Source of the DNA: Pseudomonas gingeri
Lineage (GTDB): Bacteria; Pseudomonadota; Gammaproteobacteria; Pseudomonadales; Pseudomonadaceae
Reading direction: 5' to 3'
Length of the DNA stretch: 64,000 bases
NCBI RefSeq assembly: GCF_013385425.1
Contig: NZ_JACAQA010000011.1
Coordinates: forward strand, 1 to 64,000
In this document: positions 42,976 through 50,689 of the stretch, one piece after another
Position numbering within the stretch: position 1 is the stretch's first letter
Layout of the letters: each line of letters begins with the position of its first letter
Notes under the pieces: model-generated
The model's input: the letters and a program-made list of their open reading frames with translations, nothing else
The model's database searches: none
What the model was told of the DNA's origin: nothing
Program-made: the position numbers and the translations under genes

Positions 42976-45096
42976 TTAGAAACTCATATCCACCTTGGTC
43001 CAGAACGTGCGCCCCGGTTCGTTGATGGCTTGCGGGTCATTGGCCGGGTAGCCGAACCCGGCGTTGCCCGCCAGGTTCAGGTGCTCGGCGTATGCCTTGT
43101 TGAACAGGTTGTCGACGCCGCTGCTGATCTTCACGTGGCTGTTGATCCGATAGGCGCCGTTGAGGGAGAACACGCCGAAGCCGGCGCTTTTGGAAAAGTC
43201 CTTGCCGACCACATTGCCCTCGTTCAGATCGATGCGGTTCTGTCGCGCAACCACTCGCCATAGACCTCCGGCACTCCAGTTGTCGCGGCTATAGGTGAGG
43301 CCCAGGCGGGTGTCCAGGGGCGGCATCTGCGGCAGTGCCTTGCCGTCGCTGGTGTTCTTGCCCCAGGCATAGGCCAGGCTGGCATCGGCTTTCCAGTTGG
43401 TCGTCAGCCGATAGGCCGCGCCGAGCTCGCCGCCCATTATCCGCGCGTCGATATTGCGCGCCTGGGAGGTCGTGCCCATCATTCCCGGCTGGTAGTTGAA
43501 CAGGATAAAGTCGCGCACCTGGCCGACATAGCCCGAGGCCCAGGCCTCCAGGTCCTCGGTCTTGTACTGCAGGCCGACATCCAGCTGGGTGGTCTTCTCC
43601 GGCTTGATGGCATCGAAGGCGTTGAGCGAACCACTCGGGCCCTGGTTGGGGGAGAACAGTTCCCAGTAGTCCGGGAAACGTTCGGCGTGACCGAGGCCGG
43701 CGTACAGCGTGGTCGGGCTGTCGGCCAGGTCATGCTCGTAGCGCATGAAGCCACTGGGCAGACTGTCTGCACGGGTCTGGCCGGCGGTCGGATTGGGCTG
43801 GGCGCTCATCCCGGAACCGATGCGCTGGCGAAAGTCCTTGGCCGAGGCGCGGTCCAGCCGCGCGCCGCTGATCAGGCGGTCACGCTCGGCGGCGTACCAG
43901 GTCAGTTCGCCGAAGACGCCGTAGTTGTGGAACTCGGCATCCCGGTTGCGTGGCAGGCTCTCGTAAGTGTCGATGCCCATGCTGCTGCGCTGGCGGTGTT
44001 CGTCGGTTTGCCCATCAAGGCCGCCGATCAGTTGCCAGTCGGCCCAGCGCCAGGTGGCCTTGAGTCGCGCGCCGAGGGTGCGGCGGTCGACATTGGAGGC
44101 CATGGGGCCGGCCATCATCCCGGTGCCGGAGGGTTGGCGCAGGCTGTAGTTGTCCATCACATGGTCGGCGTAGTTGTAGTAGACCTGGGCCTCGAGCTTG
44201 TCGAGCACTTCGCCGAGGTTCGACCTTTCAAAACGCAGGCCGAGGCTTTCGCGCTTGAACTGCGAACCGTCCATGCCGCGCCCGGCGTAGCGGGCTTCAC
44301 CGTCGCCCTTGCCGGCGGTCAGTTCCAGCAGGGTGTCGGCATCCGGCGTCCAGCCCAGGGCGACGTCGCCGTTCCACTTGTCGTAGCGCGAGGGCACGCG
44401 GTCGCCATTGCCGTCCTTGTAGTCGCCCGCACGGGCCTGGTTGCCGATCGCCCGGACATAGCCCGACGGACCGCCAGCGGCGGCATCGACCACTTTGTCG
44501 AAACGCCCGTTGGAGCCGGCCAGCACGCTGGCGTTGACCCGCGTGCCGAGTTCGCCGAAGTGCTCCGGCTCACGGTCGAAGAGGATGGTCCCGGCCGAGG
44601 CGCCGGGGCCCCAGAGCACGGTTTGCGGTCCCTTGATCACCGTCAGCTTGTCGTAGGTTTCCGGGGAAATGTAGGAGGTCGGTGCGTCCATCCGCCCCGG
44701 GCAGGCGCCGAGCATCTGGCCGCCATTGGTGAGGATATTCAGCCGCGAGCCGAACATGCCGCGCAGCACCGGGTCGCCGTTGGTGCCGCCGTTGCGTATC
44801 AGGGCAAAGCCGGGGATGGTCTTGAGGTAGTCGCCGCCGTCACTGGCGGGGACCGGCTGGCGCGGGTCCTTGGGGTCGGTGATCACCGTCAGCGGCGAGC
44901 TGGGGGCGATGGCGGTAATGACTGTCGGGGCGATTTCCCGGGCGGATTCCTCTGGCGCGTCGGCGGCGAAGACGGCAGGGGCGAGCAGGGCGCCGCACAT
45001 CAGCGCGGTGCCCTGGCGCAGGCGGGCGCGGGCCTCGTTCAGGGCGAACGGGGAAGACGCCCGGGCAGCGCGCAGGCGAGTGTTTGCAGTGGACAT
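42976..45096 (-). CDS. oprC: OprC-like TonB-dependent copper receptor
   Basis: This 706-residue outer-membrane receptor has an extended N-terminal signal (VFAAD cleavage region), a plug (TVITAIAPSSPLTVITD; KLTVIKGPQTVLWGPGA) and a barrel ending in FWTKVDMSF. The copper-binding residues described for OprC are present: CPGRM (the C-x-x-x-M motif, in MLGACPGRMDAPTSY) and HVM (the H-x-M motif, in YADHVMDNYS). The ATG at 45096 was chosen over a TTG six codons upstream. It lies between DUF2946/PCu(A)C genes and a PepSY gene, forming a copper-uptake set. Confidence 0.93.
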   Translation of the reverse strand: MSTANTRLRAARASSPFALNEARARLRQGTALMCGALLAPAVFAADAPEESAREIAPTVITAIAPSSPLTVITDPKDPRQPVPASDGGDYLKTIPGFALIRNGGTNGDPVLRGMFGSRLNILTNGGQMLGACPGRMDAPTSYISPETYDKLTVIKGPQTVLWGPGASAGTILFDREPEHFGELGTRVNASVLAGSNGRFDKVVDAAAGGPSGYVRAIGNQARAGDYKDGNGDRVPSRYDKWNGDVALGWTPDADTLLELTAGKGDGEARYAGRGMDGSQFKRESLGLRFERSNLGEVLDKLEAQVYYNYADHVMDNYSLRQPSGTGMMAGPMASNVDRRTLGARLKATWRWADWQLIGGLDGQTDEHRQRSSMGIDTYESLPRNRDAEFHNYGVFGELTWYAAERDRLISGARLDRASAKDFRQRIGSGMSAQPNPTAGQTRADSLPSGFMRYEHDLADSPTTLYAGLGHAERFPDYWELFSPNQGPSGSLNAFDAIKPEKTTQLDVGLQYKTEDLEAWASGYVGQVRDFILFNYQPGMMGTTSQARNIDARIMGGELGAAYRLTTNWKADASLAYAWGKNTSDGKALPQMPPLDTRLGLTYSRDNWSAGGLWRVVARQNRIDLNEGNVVGKDFSKSAGFGVFSLNGAYRINSHVKISSGVDNLFNKAYAEHLNLAGNAGFGYPANDPQAINEPGRTFWTKVDMSF

Positions 45097-45193
45097 AAGC
45101 GTTCCATCATTCAAGCGAATACAACACGGCAGCCGCTTTGGAACTGCGGGTTACAGTTCAGGCGGGCCGGGTGAGAGGGTAGTGGGTCGCTGC

Positions 45194-45628
45194 TTAATGG
45201 AACGCGGGCGGGGCGCGGGTGCGAGCACCGGGAAAGGTGGTTTGCCGGGCATGGCCCAGGCGGGTCTGGGTAGCGACGGCGGCCGTCGGCCTGGGGCCGT
45301 CAAGGGCGGCGAAGCTCAGGTTCTGCGGCAGGGCCGGGCAACTGAACAGCAGGGTGCAATAGCCGCATTTTTCCCATAGCGCATGGTGCTCGGCGCTGGG
45401 GGCGTGGTGCTCGTCGGCGCTGGGCGCCATGGCCTCGCCTGCCTGCCCGGGCATCTCCATCGACATGTCCATGCCCATCGACATGGGCATGCGGTGATCC
45501 ATCGGCATCGCCTGGGAAATCAGCGGTCCGATAAAGATCATCAGCATGGCGAACAGGCTTAGCCAACTGCCGCGTACTTGGGCGCGGGAGCGGGGTGACC
45601 TGAGGCGTGCGGCGTGCATGGCGTTCAC
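45194..45628 (-). CDS. DUF2946-like Met/His-rich membrane-anchored protein
   Basis: This 144-residue protein has an N-terminal membrane helix or signal (SWLSLFAMLMIFIGPLISQA) followed by a Met/His-rich stretch (MDHRMPMSMGMDMSMEMPG, then DEHHAPSAEHHALW) and a CGYC pair. The pattern fits DUF2946, a family common in copper loci. It probably binds copper in the periplasm. It lies between the PCu(A)C chaperone gene (12 bases) and the oprC-like gene. A role in copper uptake is inferred. Confidence 0.82.
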   Translation of the reverse strand: MNAMHAARLRSPRSRAQVRGSWLSLFAMLMIFIGPLISQAMPMDHRMPMSMGMDMSMEMPGQAGEAMAPSADEHHAPSAEHHALWEKCGYCTLLFSCPALPQNLSFAALDGPRPTAAVATQTRLGHARQTTFPGARTRAPPAFH

Positions 45629-45640
45629 GGGCGTCGTCGA

Positions 45641-46135
45641 TTATTGAACGGGCGCGTGATCCATGTGGCTCATCTCATTGGTCCCGGCAGGCGGCTGTTT
45701 CTGTACCGATACCTCGACGGTCACGTCGCCGGCTTTTTCAAAGTGCAACGTCAGCGCAAAGTGCTTGCCATCCTGCAAGAGGCTACGGTCCTTGAGGTCC
45801 AGCAACATCACATGAAAGGCCATGGGGGCGAACTTCACTTCACCGCCGGCGGGTACTTCGACACTGGCGACTTGCTGCATTTTCATCAGGTCGAGCTGCA
45901 TCACATGTTCATGCAGTTCGGCCTTGCCGGCGATGGGACTGTCGACGCCGGTCAGGCGGTCGGCCGTGGTGCCCGGGTTGTGGATCACGAAATAGGCCGC
46001 TACCGTCGGGGCGTTGGGCGGCAGTTCCTGGGACCAGGGATGGGTGATGCTCAGGTCACCGACCTTGAATTCATGGGCATGGGCAAAGCAGGCGGGCAGC
46101 AGCAGGGCGGCCAGCAACAGGGCATTCTTGAACAT
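45641..46135 (-). CDS. PCu(A)C periplasmic copper chaperone
   Basis: This 164-residue secreted protein has a signal peptide (MFKNALLLAALLLPACFAHA) and the PCu(A)C copper site: HEHVMQLDLMKMQQV followed by AFHVMLLDLK, i.e. the H-x-n-M and H-x-M pairs that bind Cu(I). The C-terminus is also Met/His-containing (EMSHMDH). In the family it delivers copper, for example to cytochrome oxidase assembly. The start at 46135 was chosen for the signal peptide; ten more codons are open upstream. It is in the copper cluster between two DUF2946-like genes. Confidence 0.91.
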   Translation of the reverse strand: MFKNALLLAALLLPACFAHAHEFKVGDLSITHPWSQELPPNAPTVAAYFVIHNPGTTADRLTGVDSPIAGKAELHEHVMQLDLMKMQQVASVEVPAGGEVKFAPMAFHVMLLDLKDRSLLQDGKHFALTLHFEKAGDVTVEVSVQKQPPAGTNEMSHMDHAPVQ

Positions 46136-46183
46136 GGTGGTTCTCCATAACGATTCATGACGCACACAGACTGTGGGTGTGAA

Positions 46184-46585
46184 TCAGGCTAGCGGAGAAG
46201 CCCTGGGATTGAGCGAAGGCCACTGCTGGCGCGGGGTGGGGAGGTCGATCTGGGTGACGGGGCGTGCCGGCTGGGTTTCGTCCTGGGCCACCGGCAACTG
46301 TGGAACATGGCCGGGCAACGCCAGCAACGAGGCGAAGCCCGCACAGCACCAGCAGTGCTGCATATTGGAATGCTCGTCGTTCTGCGGGGTTTGCTGTTCC
46401 AGCTTGCCGAGGTCGATGGCCACCAGGCGGGTGCCACTGGCCGAGCAGAAACTGCCCCACAACAGTTGTTCCGCGATCGAGTCTTGCGAGGCTTGCGCCA
46501 TGGCTCCGGACATCGGCATGGCGAGCAGATTGAACAGCACTGCAAAGCAGGCGATCCAGGCAATGGCTAGCCGTTGTCGGGGCAT
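46184..46585 (-). CDS. DUF2946-like small protein
   Basis: This 133-residue protein has an N-terminal hydrophobic signal (AIAWIACFAVLFNLLAMPMS) and a cysteine/histidine motif (NMQHCWCCAGFASLL), resembling DUF2946. It is the first gene of the minus-strand copper cluster and may bind copper at the membrane. The ATG at 46585 was chosen; a TTG at 46612 would add nine residues but has no ribosome binding site. The function is inferred from its place beside a PCu(A)C gene. Confidence 0.75.
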   Translation of the reverse strand: MPRQRLAIAWIACFAVLFNLLAMPMSGAMAQASQDSIAEQLLWGSFCSASGTRLVAIDLGKLEQQTPQNDEHSNMQHCWCCAGFASLLALPGHVPQLPVAQDETQPARPVTQIDLPTPRQQWPSLNPRASPLA

Positions 46586-46731
46586 GGAAAGGATTTCCGT
46601 GAGTGTTTTCAAACAGATGGGTTATTTAGCCTGAACGTCCTTCATAAGTAAAAGCGCGAGCTGCGGTGAAAGGTCGCAAGCTTGTGTAGGCTTTGTCGGT
46701 GATCCTTGTGCACAAGCGTAGCAGGATGCCG

Positions 46732-47055
46732 TCACAGGGTCGGAACGGCATGGACCTCAATCTTCACGCCCAGGGTGGCGCGAATCACACTGAAGATAGC
46801 GGCCAGGTTGTCCATGCTCGGATTCCCCTTGGCCGAAAGCATGCGGTGCAGGCTTTTGCTCGGCTTGTCGGTTTCCTTGGCCAGGCCCTCGAAGCCGACG
46901 GTAGCGTTGACCAGATCACGCAGGATCACCCGTGCAATCTCGGGTTCGCCATTGAGAAACAGGGTGGCGGCTTCATCCAGCAGTGCCTGGGCGAACGCCG
47001 GGTCGCGCTGCGCCCGCTCGGCGATGGTCTGTTTGAAGCTACGAGTAAGGGCCAT
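46732..47055 (-). CDS. HigA-like antitoxin with helix-turn-helix
   Basis: This 107-residue protein resembles the probable addiction-module antidote family (HTH_XRE/HigA type): a helical N-terminus, then GEPEIARVILRDLVNATVGFEGLAKETDKPSKSLHRMLS split as a helix-turn-helix near residues 45-80. It is encoded six bases after the toxin gene, the reverse of most type II systems but normal for HigBA. It should neutralise the toxin and repress the pair by binding the palindrome at 47410. Confidence 0.85.
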   Translation of the reverse strand: MALTRSFKQTIAERAQRDPAFAQALLDEAATLFLNGEPEIARVILRDLVNATVGFEGLAKETDKPSKSLHRMLSAKGNPSMDNLAAIFSVIRATLGVKIEVHAVPTL

Positions 47056-47061
47056 TCAGTG

Positions 47062-47397
47062 TTACCTCGTTTTCGATGCGGCTTTTTTACGGTGCTGGTA
47101 TTCGGCAATGAGCGCCTTGGCTTGCTTGATGTCGTTTGTCTGGCTGGATTTGTGACCACCGCCAAACAGGATGATCAGCTTTTTGCCTTCCTGTAGCAGA
47201 TAGATCCGGTAGCCCGGGCCCCAATCGATACGGTATTCACCCAGGCCGTCGAACCACTTGATATTGGAGGTATTGCCCATCTGCATACGAAGGATTGCAG
47301 TGGATACCTTCGTGGCGGCCTGCACATCCAATGACGCGAACCACTTTTCGAATGGGTTGGCCTGGTTGTCCCGAATATATTCTTCGACCTCGATCAT
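47062..47397 (-). CDS. HigB/RelE-family toxin
   Basis: This 111-residue protein matches the addiction-module killer family (RelE/HigB-like mRNA interferases): FEKWFASLDVQAATKVSTAI, GEYRIDWGPGYRIYL and LIILFGGGHKSSQ with a basic C-terminus. Such toxins cut mRNA on the ribosome. It is the first gene of the pair, with the putative operator 13 bases upstream of its start. Confidence 0.87.
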   Translation of the reverse strand: MIEVEEYIRDNQANPFEKWFASLDVQAATKVSTAILRMQMGNTSNIKWFDGLGEYRIDWGPGYRIYLLQEGKKLIILFGGGHKSSQTNDIKQAKALIAEYQHRKKAASKTR

Positions 47398-47409
47398 TGT
47401 GCTCTCAAG

Positions 47410-47425
47410 GTAACCTAAAGGTTAC
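47410..47425. promoter_or_regulatory. Palindromic operator of the toxin-antitoxin pair
   Basis: GTAACCT-AA-AGGTTAC is a perfect 7-2-7 palindrome 13 bases upstream of the toxin start. Its position at the promoter fits an autorepression site for the antitoxin or toxin-antitoxin complex. The following TATATTTG is AT-rich and may belong to the promoter. Confidence 0.65.
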
Positions 47426-47451
47426 TATATTTGCAAGCTGATGATCGTGAT

Positions 47452-48177
47452 CTATTGAGCAGTGCTTGCCAACGCCGCGAGTGTTTCACCAAGCGTCTGG
47501 AACTCCCGCTCCACCGGCGGCAATGCCGGTCGCTGGAGAATCAGCACCGGAATTCCGAGTTCCCGGGCCACCTGCAACTTGGGTTCGGTTGCGCTGCTGC
47601 CGCTGTTCTTGCTGATCAGCACGTCGATGGCGCGGCGTTCGAACAGGGCGCGCTCGTCTTCCAGCAGGAACGGGCCGCGTGCGCCGATCACTTCGCAGCG
47701 GGCATTGCCGGGGTACTCGTCGAGGGCACGCAAGGTCCAGAATTGCCCGGAGGGAATTTCTTCCAGATGTTGCAGCGGCTCGCGGCCGAGGGTGAACAGT
47801 GGGCGCTGGAAGGGCTTGAGGGATTCGACCAGTGCGGCCCAGTCGGCCACTTCGCGCCAGTCGTCGCCAGGCTCCGCAACCCAGGCCGGACGCCGTAGCG
47901 CCCAGCAGGGAATACCGCTCAAGCGCGCGGCCGTGGCGGCGTTGCTGCTGATTTGCGCGGCGTAGGGATGGGTGGCATCCAGTAGCAGGTCGATGCCTTC
48001 TTCCTGAATAAATTGCGCCAGACCCTCGGCGCCGCCATAACCGCCGACCCGGACCTGGCACTGCAAGTCCGTCGGTACCCGCCCGACTCCCGCCAGGCTG
48101 TAGATATGCTCGGGGCCCAAGGTCCGGGCAATCGCCAGCGCCTCGGTGACGCCGCCAAGCAGCAACAGGCGTTTCAT
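47452..48177 (-). CDS. cobK: CobK, precorrin-6A reductase
   Basis: This 241-residue cytosolic enzyme reduces precorrin-6A to dihydro-precorrin-6 in corrin synthesis. The N-terminus RLLLLGGVTEALAIARTL and the motifs DLLLDATHPYAAQIS and VLISKNSGSSATEPKL are typical of CobK/CbiJ. It overlaps the cbiD stop by four bases and ends the minus-strand operon cobL-cbiD-cobK. Confidence 0.94.
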   Translation of the reverse strand: MKRLLLLGGVTEALAIARTLGPEHIYSLAGVGRVPTDLQCQVRVGGYGGAEGLAQFIQEEGIDLLLDATHPYAAQISSNAATAARLSGIPCWALRRPAWVAEPGDDWREVADWAALVESLKPFQRPLFTLGREPLQHLEEIPSGQFWTLRALDEYPGNARCEVIGARGPFLLEDERALFERRAIDVLISKNSGSSATEPKLQVARELGIPVLILQRPALPPVEREFQTLGETLAALASTAQ

Positions 48178-49271
48178 AACTGCACTCCGGCATGACCGAC
48201 GACACCGCCCTGGCGGTCGATGGCGAAGACTTCCACTTGCACTTGCCTGGGGACCACGCTGCGGGCGAAGTCGCGGGCGCGCCGGCAGACCGCATCACCC
48301 AGGGCGATACCCGCCGCGCTGGCCATGGCCAGTGCCTGCTGGCTGGTATTGGCCTGGACAATCGCGTCCTGCAAGGCCTGGTCGGCGCCGACCTCGGCCG
48401 CCCATTCGGCCAGTTGCGGCAGGTCGATGCTCGAATGCCGGCTGTGCAGGTCCATATGCCCGGCCGCCAGCTTGCTGATCTTGCCGAAGCCGCCGCACAG
48501 GCTCAGTTTGTCCACCGGGACCTTGCGCAGATGCTTGAGCACGGCGCCGACGAAGTCGCCCATTTCGATCAGGGCGATTTCCGGCAGGTTGTAGACGCGG
48601 CGCATGGTGTCTTCGCTGGCGTTGCCGGTGCAGGCGGCGATATGCAGGTAACCGTTGGTCTTGGCGACATCGATGCCCTGGTGGATCGAGGCGATATAGG
48701 CCGCGCAGGAAAACGGCCGGACGATACCGCTGGTGCCGAGGATCGACAGCCCGCCGAGAATCCCCAGGCGCGGGTTCATGGTTTTCAGCGCCAGGGTCTC
48801 GCCGTCGCGGACATTGACGGTGACCGAGAAGCCGCCGGTGTAGTCCAGTTCAGCGGCCAGTTGTAGCAGGTGGTCAGTGATCATTCGGCGCGGCACCGGA
48901 TTGATAGCCGGTTCGCCGACGGCCAGGACCAGGCCGGGGCGGGTGACGGTGCCGACGCCTTTTCCGGCATGAAAACGTACGCCGGGTTCGGCGATCAGCC
49001 GCACTTGCGAGTAGAGCAGGGCGCCATGGGTGACATCCGGGTCGTCGCCGGCATCCTTGATAGTGCCGGCCTCGGCGCCGTCGTCATGGCGGCGACAGAA
49101 CTCCAGGCGCATATCCACACGCTTGCCCTTGGGCAGGGTGATCTGCACCGCATCGCAGCTGATGCCGCTGAGCAGCAGGCGTGCCGCCGCCAGGGCGGTG
49201 GCGGTGGCGCAGCTGCCGGTGGTCAGGCCGCTGCGCAGAGGGGCGGACTGTTCGGCGGTTTCATCGCGCAT
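48174..49271 (-). CDS. cbiD: CbiD, cobalt-precorrin-5B C1-methyltransferase
   Basis: This 365-residue protein begins LRSGLTTGSCATATALAAARL, the CbiD hallmark, and contains LGILGGLSILGTSGIVRPFS and LSLCGGFGKISKLAAGHMDLH. CbiD methylates C1 of the corrin ring in the anaerobic-type pathway and replaces CobF here. The start at 49271 (MRDETAEQ) was chosen; the open frame upstream enters a REP doublet. Its stop overlaps cobK. Confidence 0.94.
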   Translation of the reverse strand: MRDETAEQSAPLRSGLTTGSCATATALAAARLLLSGISCDAVQITLPKGKRVDMRLEFCRRHDDGAEAGTIKDAGDDPDVTHGALLYSQVRLIAEPGVRFHAGKGVGTVTRPGLVLAVGEPAINPVPRRMITDHLLQLAAELDYTGGFSVTVNVRDGETLALKTMNPRLGILGGLSILGTSGIVRPFSCAAYIASIHQGIDVAKTNGYLHIAACTGNASEDTMRRVYNLPEIALIEMGDFVGAVLKHLRKVPVDKLSLCGGFGKISKLAAGHMDLHSRHSSIDLPQLAEWAAEVGADQALQDAIVQANTSQQALAMASAAGIALGDAVCRRARDFARSVVPRQVQVEVFAIDRQGGVVGHAGVQL

Positions 49272-49284
49272 GACGATTGCTCTT

Positions 49285-49384
49285 TGTAGGAGCGAGCTTG
49301 CTCGCGATGGTAGTCCAGGCACCGCTGGGTATCAGGCTCCCCGCGTTATCGTTGACGCCCATCGCGAGCAAGCTCGCTCCTACA
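49285..49384. repeat. REP doublet between cobL and cbiD
   Basis: The perfect 26-base arms TGTAGGAGCGAGCTTGCTCG and complement (49285-49310 and 49359-49384) flank a 48-base spacer. It lies within the cobL-cbiD-cobK operon, between the cobL stop and the cbiD start, and could form a stable hairpin in the mRNA. Confidence 0.88.
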
Positions 49385-49397
49385 GTGTCTGAGGGGT

Positions 49398-50600
49398 TCA
49401 AGGCTTGACCACGTCGAGCAAGGTGATCGGCAAGGCCTGGCGCCAGGTGTCGAAATCCCCCAGCGGCTGGGCCTGGGCGATGTGAATGCGGGTCAGTTCG
49501 CCGCCATGGACCTGGCGCCAGTTCATCAGCAGCATTTCACTTTGCAGGGTCACGGCATTCGCTACCAGTCGGCCTCCCGGCTTGAGCTGCGCCCAGCAAC
49601 TGTCCAGCACACCGGGACGGGTAACGCCGCCACCGATAAAGATCGCATCCGGCGGCTCCAGTCCTTCCAGGGCCTTGGGCGCACTGCCGCGAATCAATTG
49701 CAGGCCCGGCACACCGAGGCTGTCCCGGTTGCGCTCGATCAAGTGTTGGCGCCCGGTATCGGCCTCGATGGCGATGGCCCGGCAACTGGGGTGGGCGCGC
49801 ATCCATTCGATACCGATGGAGCCGCTGCCCGCGCCGACATCCCACAACAGTTCACCGGGCACCGGGGCAAGGCGGGCCAGGGTGATGGCGCGGACATCGC
49901 GTTTGGTCAGTTGTCCATCATGCTCGAAGGCGCTGTCCGGCAGCCCGCCGATACGCGACAGACGTGGCGTGCCTGGAGCGGCCAGGCATTCGATGGCCAC
50001 CAGGTTCAGGTCAGCCACCGGCGGGTCGCTCCAGTCATCGGCCAGTCCGTCGATCCGCCGTTCCACGGGGCCTCCGAGGTGTTCCAGAACGCTGATCCGG
50101 CTCGGACCGAAACCCCGTTCGCGCAACTGCGCGGCAATCGCGGCGGGACTCAGGCCGTCATTGCTCAGCACCAGCAGACGCACACCGCTGTGCAGATGGG
50201 CATTCAGAGCCGCCAGCGGACGGGCGACCACCGAGAGCGTCACCACATCCTGCAAGGCCCAACCCAGTCGGGCAGCGGCCAGTGAACAGGAGGACGGCGC
50301 GGACAGCACCTGCATTTCCTCGGTGGTCACTCGCCGCGCCAGACTGGCACCGACGCCGAACAGCATCGGGTCGCCACTGGCCAGCACGCAGGTCGGCTCA
50401 CCGCGCAGGGCCAGCACGGGCTCCAGGGAAAACGGGCTCGGCCAGTTCAGACGCTCGGCGCGGACGGAGTCCGGCAGCAGGTCAAGCTGCCGCTGGCCGC
50501 CGAATACCCGCGAAGCTGCCGACAGAGCTGCCTGGGCCTGCTGACCCAGGCCACTGAAGCCGTCTTCACCGATTCCCACGATTGTCAGCCAAGGCACCAT
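49398..50600 (-). CDS. cobL: CobL, precorrin-6Y C5,15-methyltransferase (decarboxylating)
   Basis: This 400-residue bifunctional enzyme joins a CbiE-like C5-methyltransferase (about 1-200, starting VPWLTIVGIGEDGFSGL) to a CbiT-like C15-methyltransferase/decarboxylase (about 220-400) with the SAM motif LLWDVGAGSGSIGIEW. It converts dihydro-precorrin-6 to precorrin-8. It is the first gene of the minus-strand operon, divergent from cobG with 89 bases between. No cobalamin riboswitch is seen in that gap; a possible -10 (CATAAT) for cobG lies near 50665. Confidence 0.94.
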   Translation of the reverse strand: MVPWLTIVGIGEDGFSGLGQQAQAALSAASRVFGGQRQLDLLPDSVRAERLNWPSPFSLEPVLALRGEPTCVLASGDPMLFGVGASLARRVTTEEMQVLSAPSSCSLAAARLGWALQDVVTLSVVARPLAALNAHLHSGVRLLVLSNDGLSPAAIAAQLRERGFGPSRISVLEHLGGPVERRIDGLADDWSDPPVADLNLVAIECLAAPGTPRLSRIGGLPDSAFEHDGQLTKRDVRAITLARLAPVPGELLWDVGAGSGSIGIEWMRAHPSCRAIAIEADTGRQHLIERNRDSLGVPGLQLIRGSAPKALEGLEPPDAIFIGGGVTRPGVLDSCWAQLKPGGRLVANAVTLQSEMLLMNWRQVHGGELTRIHIAQAQPLGDFDTWRQALPITLLDVVKP

Positions 50601-50689
50601 CTAAAATCCTCAAAACACAGCGGTTCCGACGGGCAGGCTTTTCATGCCATCGGACAAAGCAGGCATAATACCGTGCCTTCGAGGGCGAA

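Noticed and set aside
50601..50689. A small RNA or tRNA gene between cobL and cobG
   Set aside because: The 89-base gap contains only promoter-like sequence and a ribosome binding site; no cloverleaf or strong hairpin was seen.
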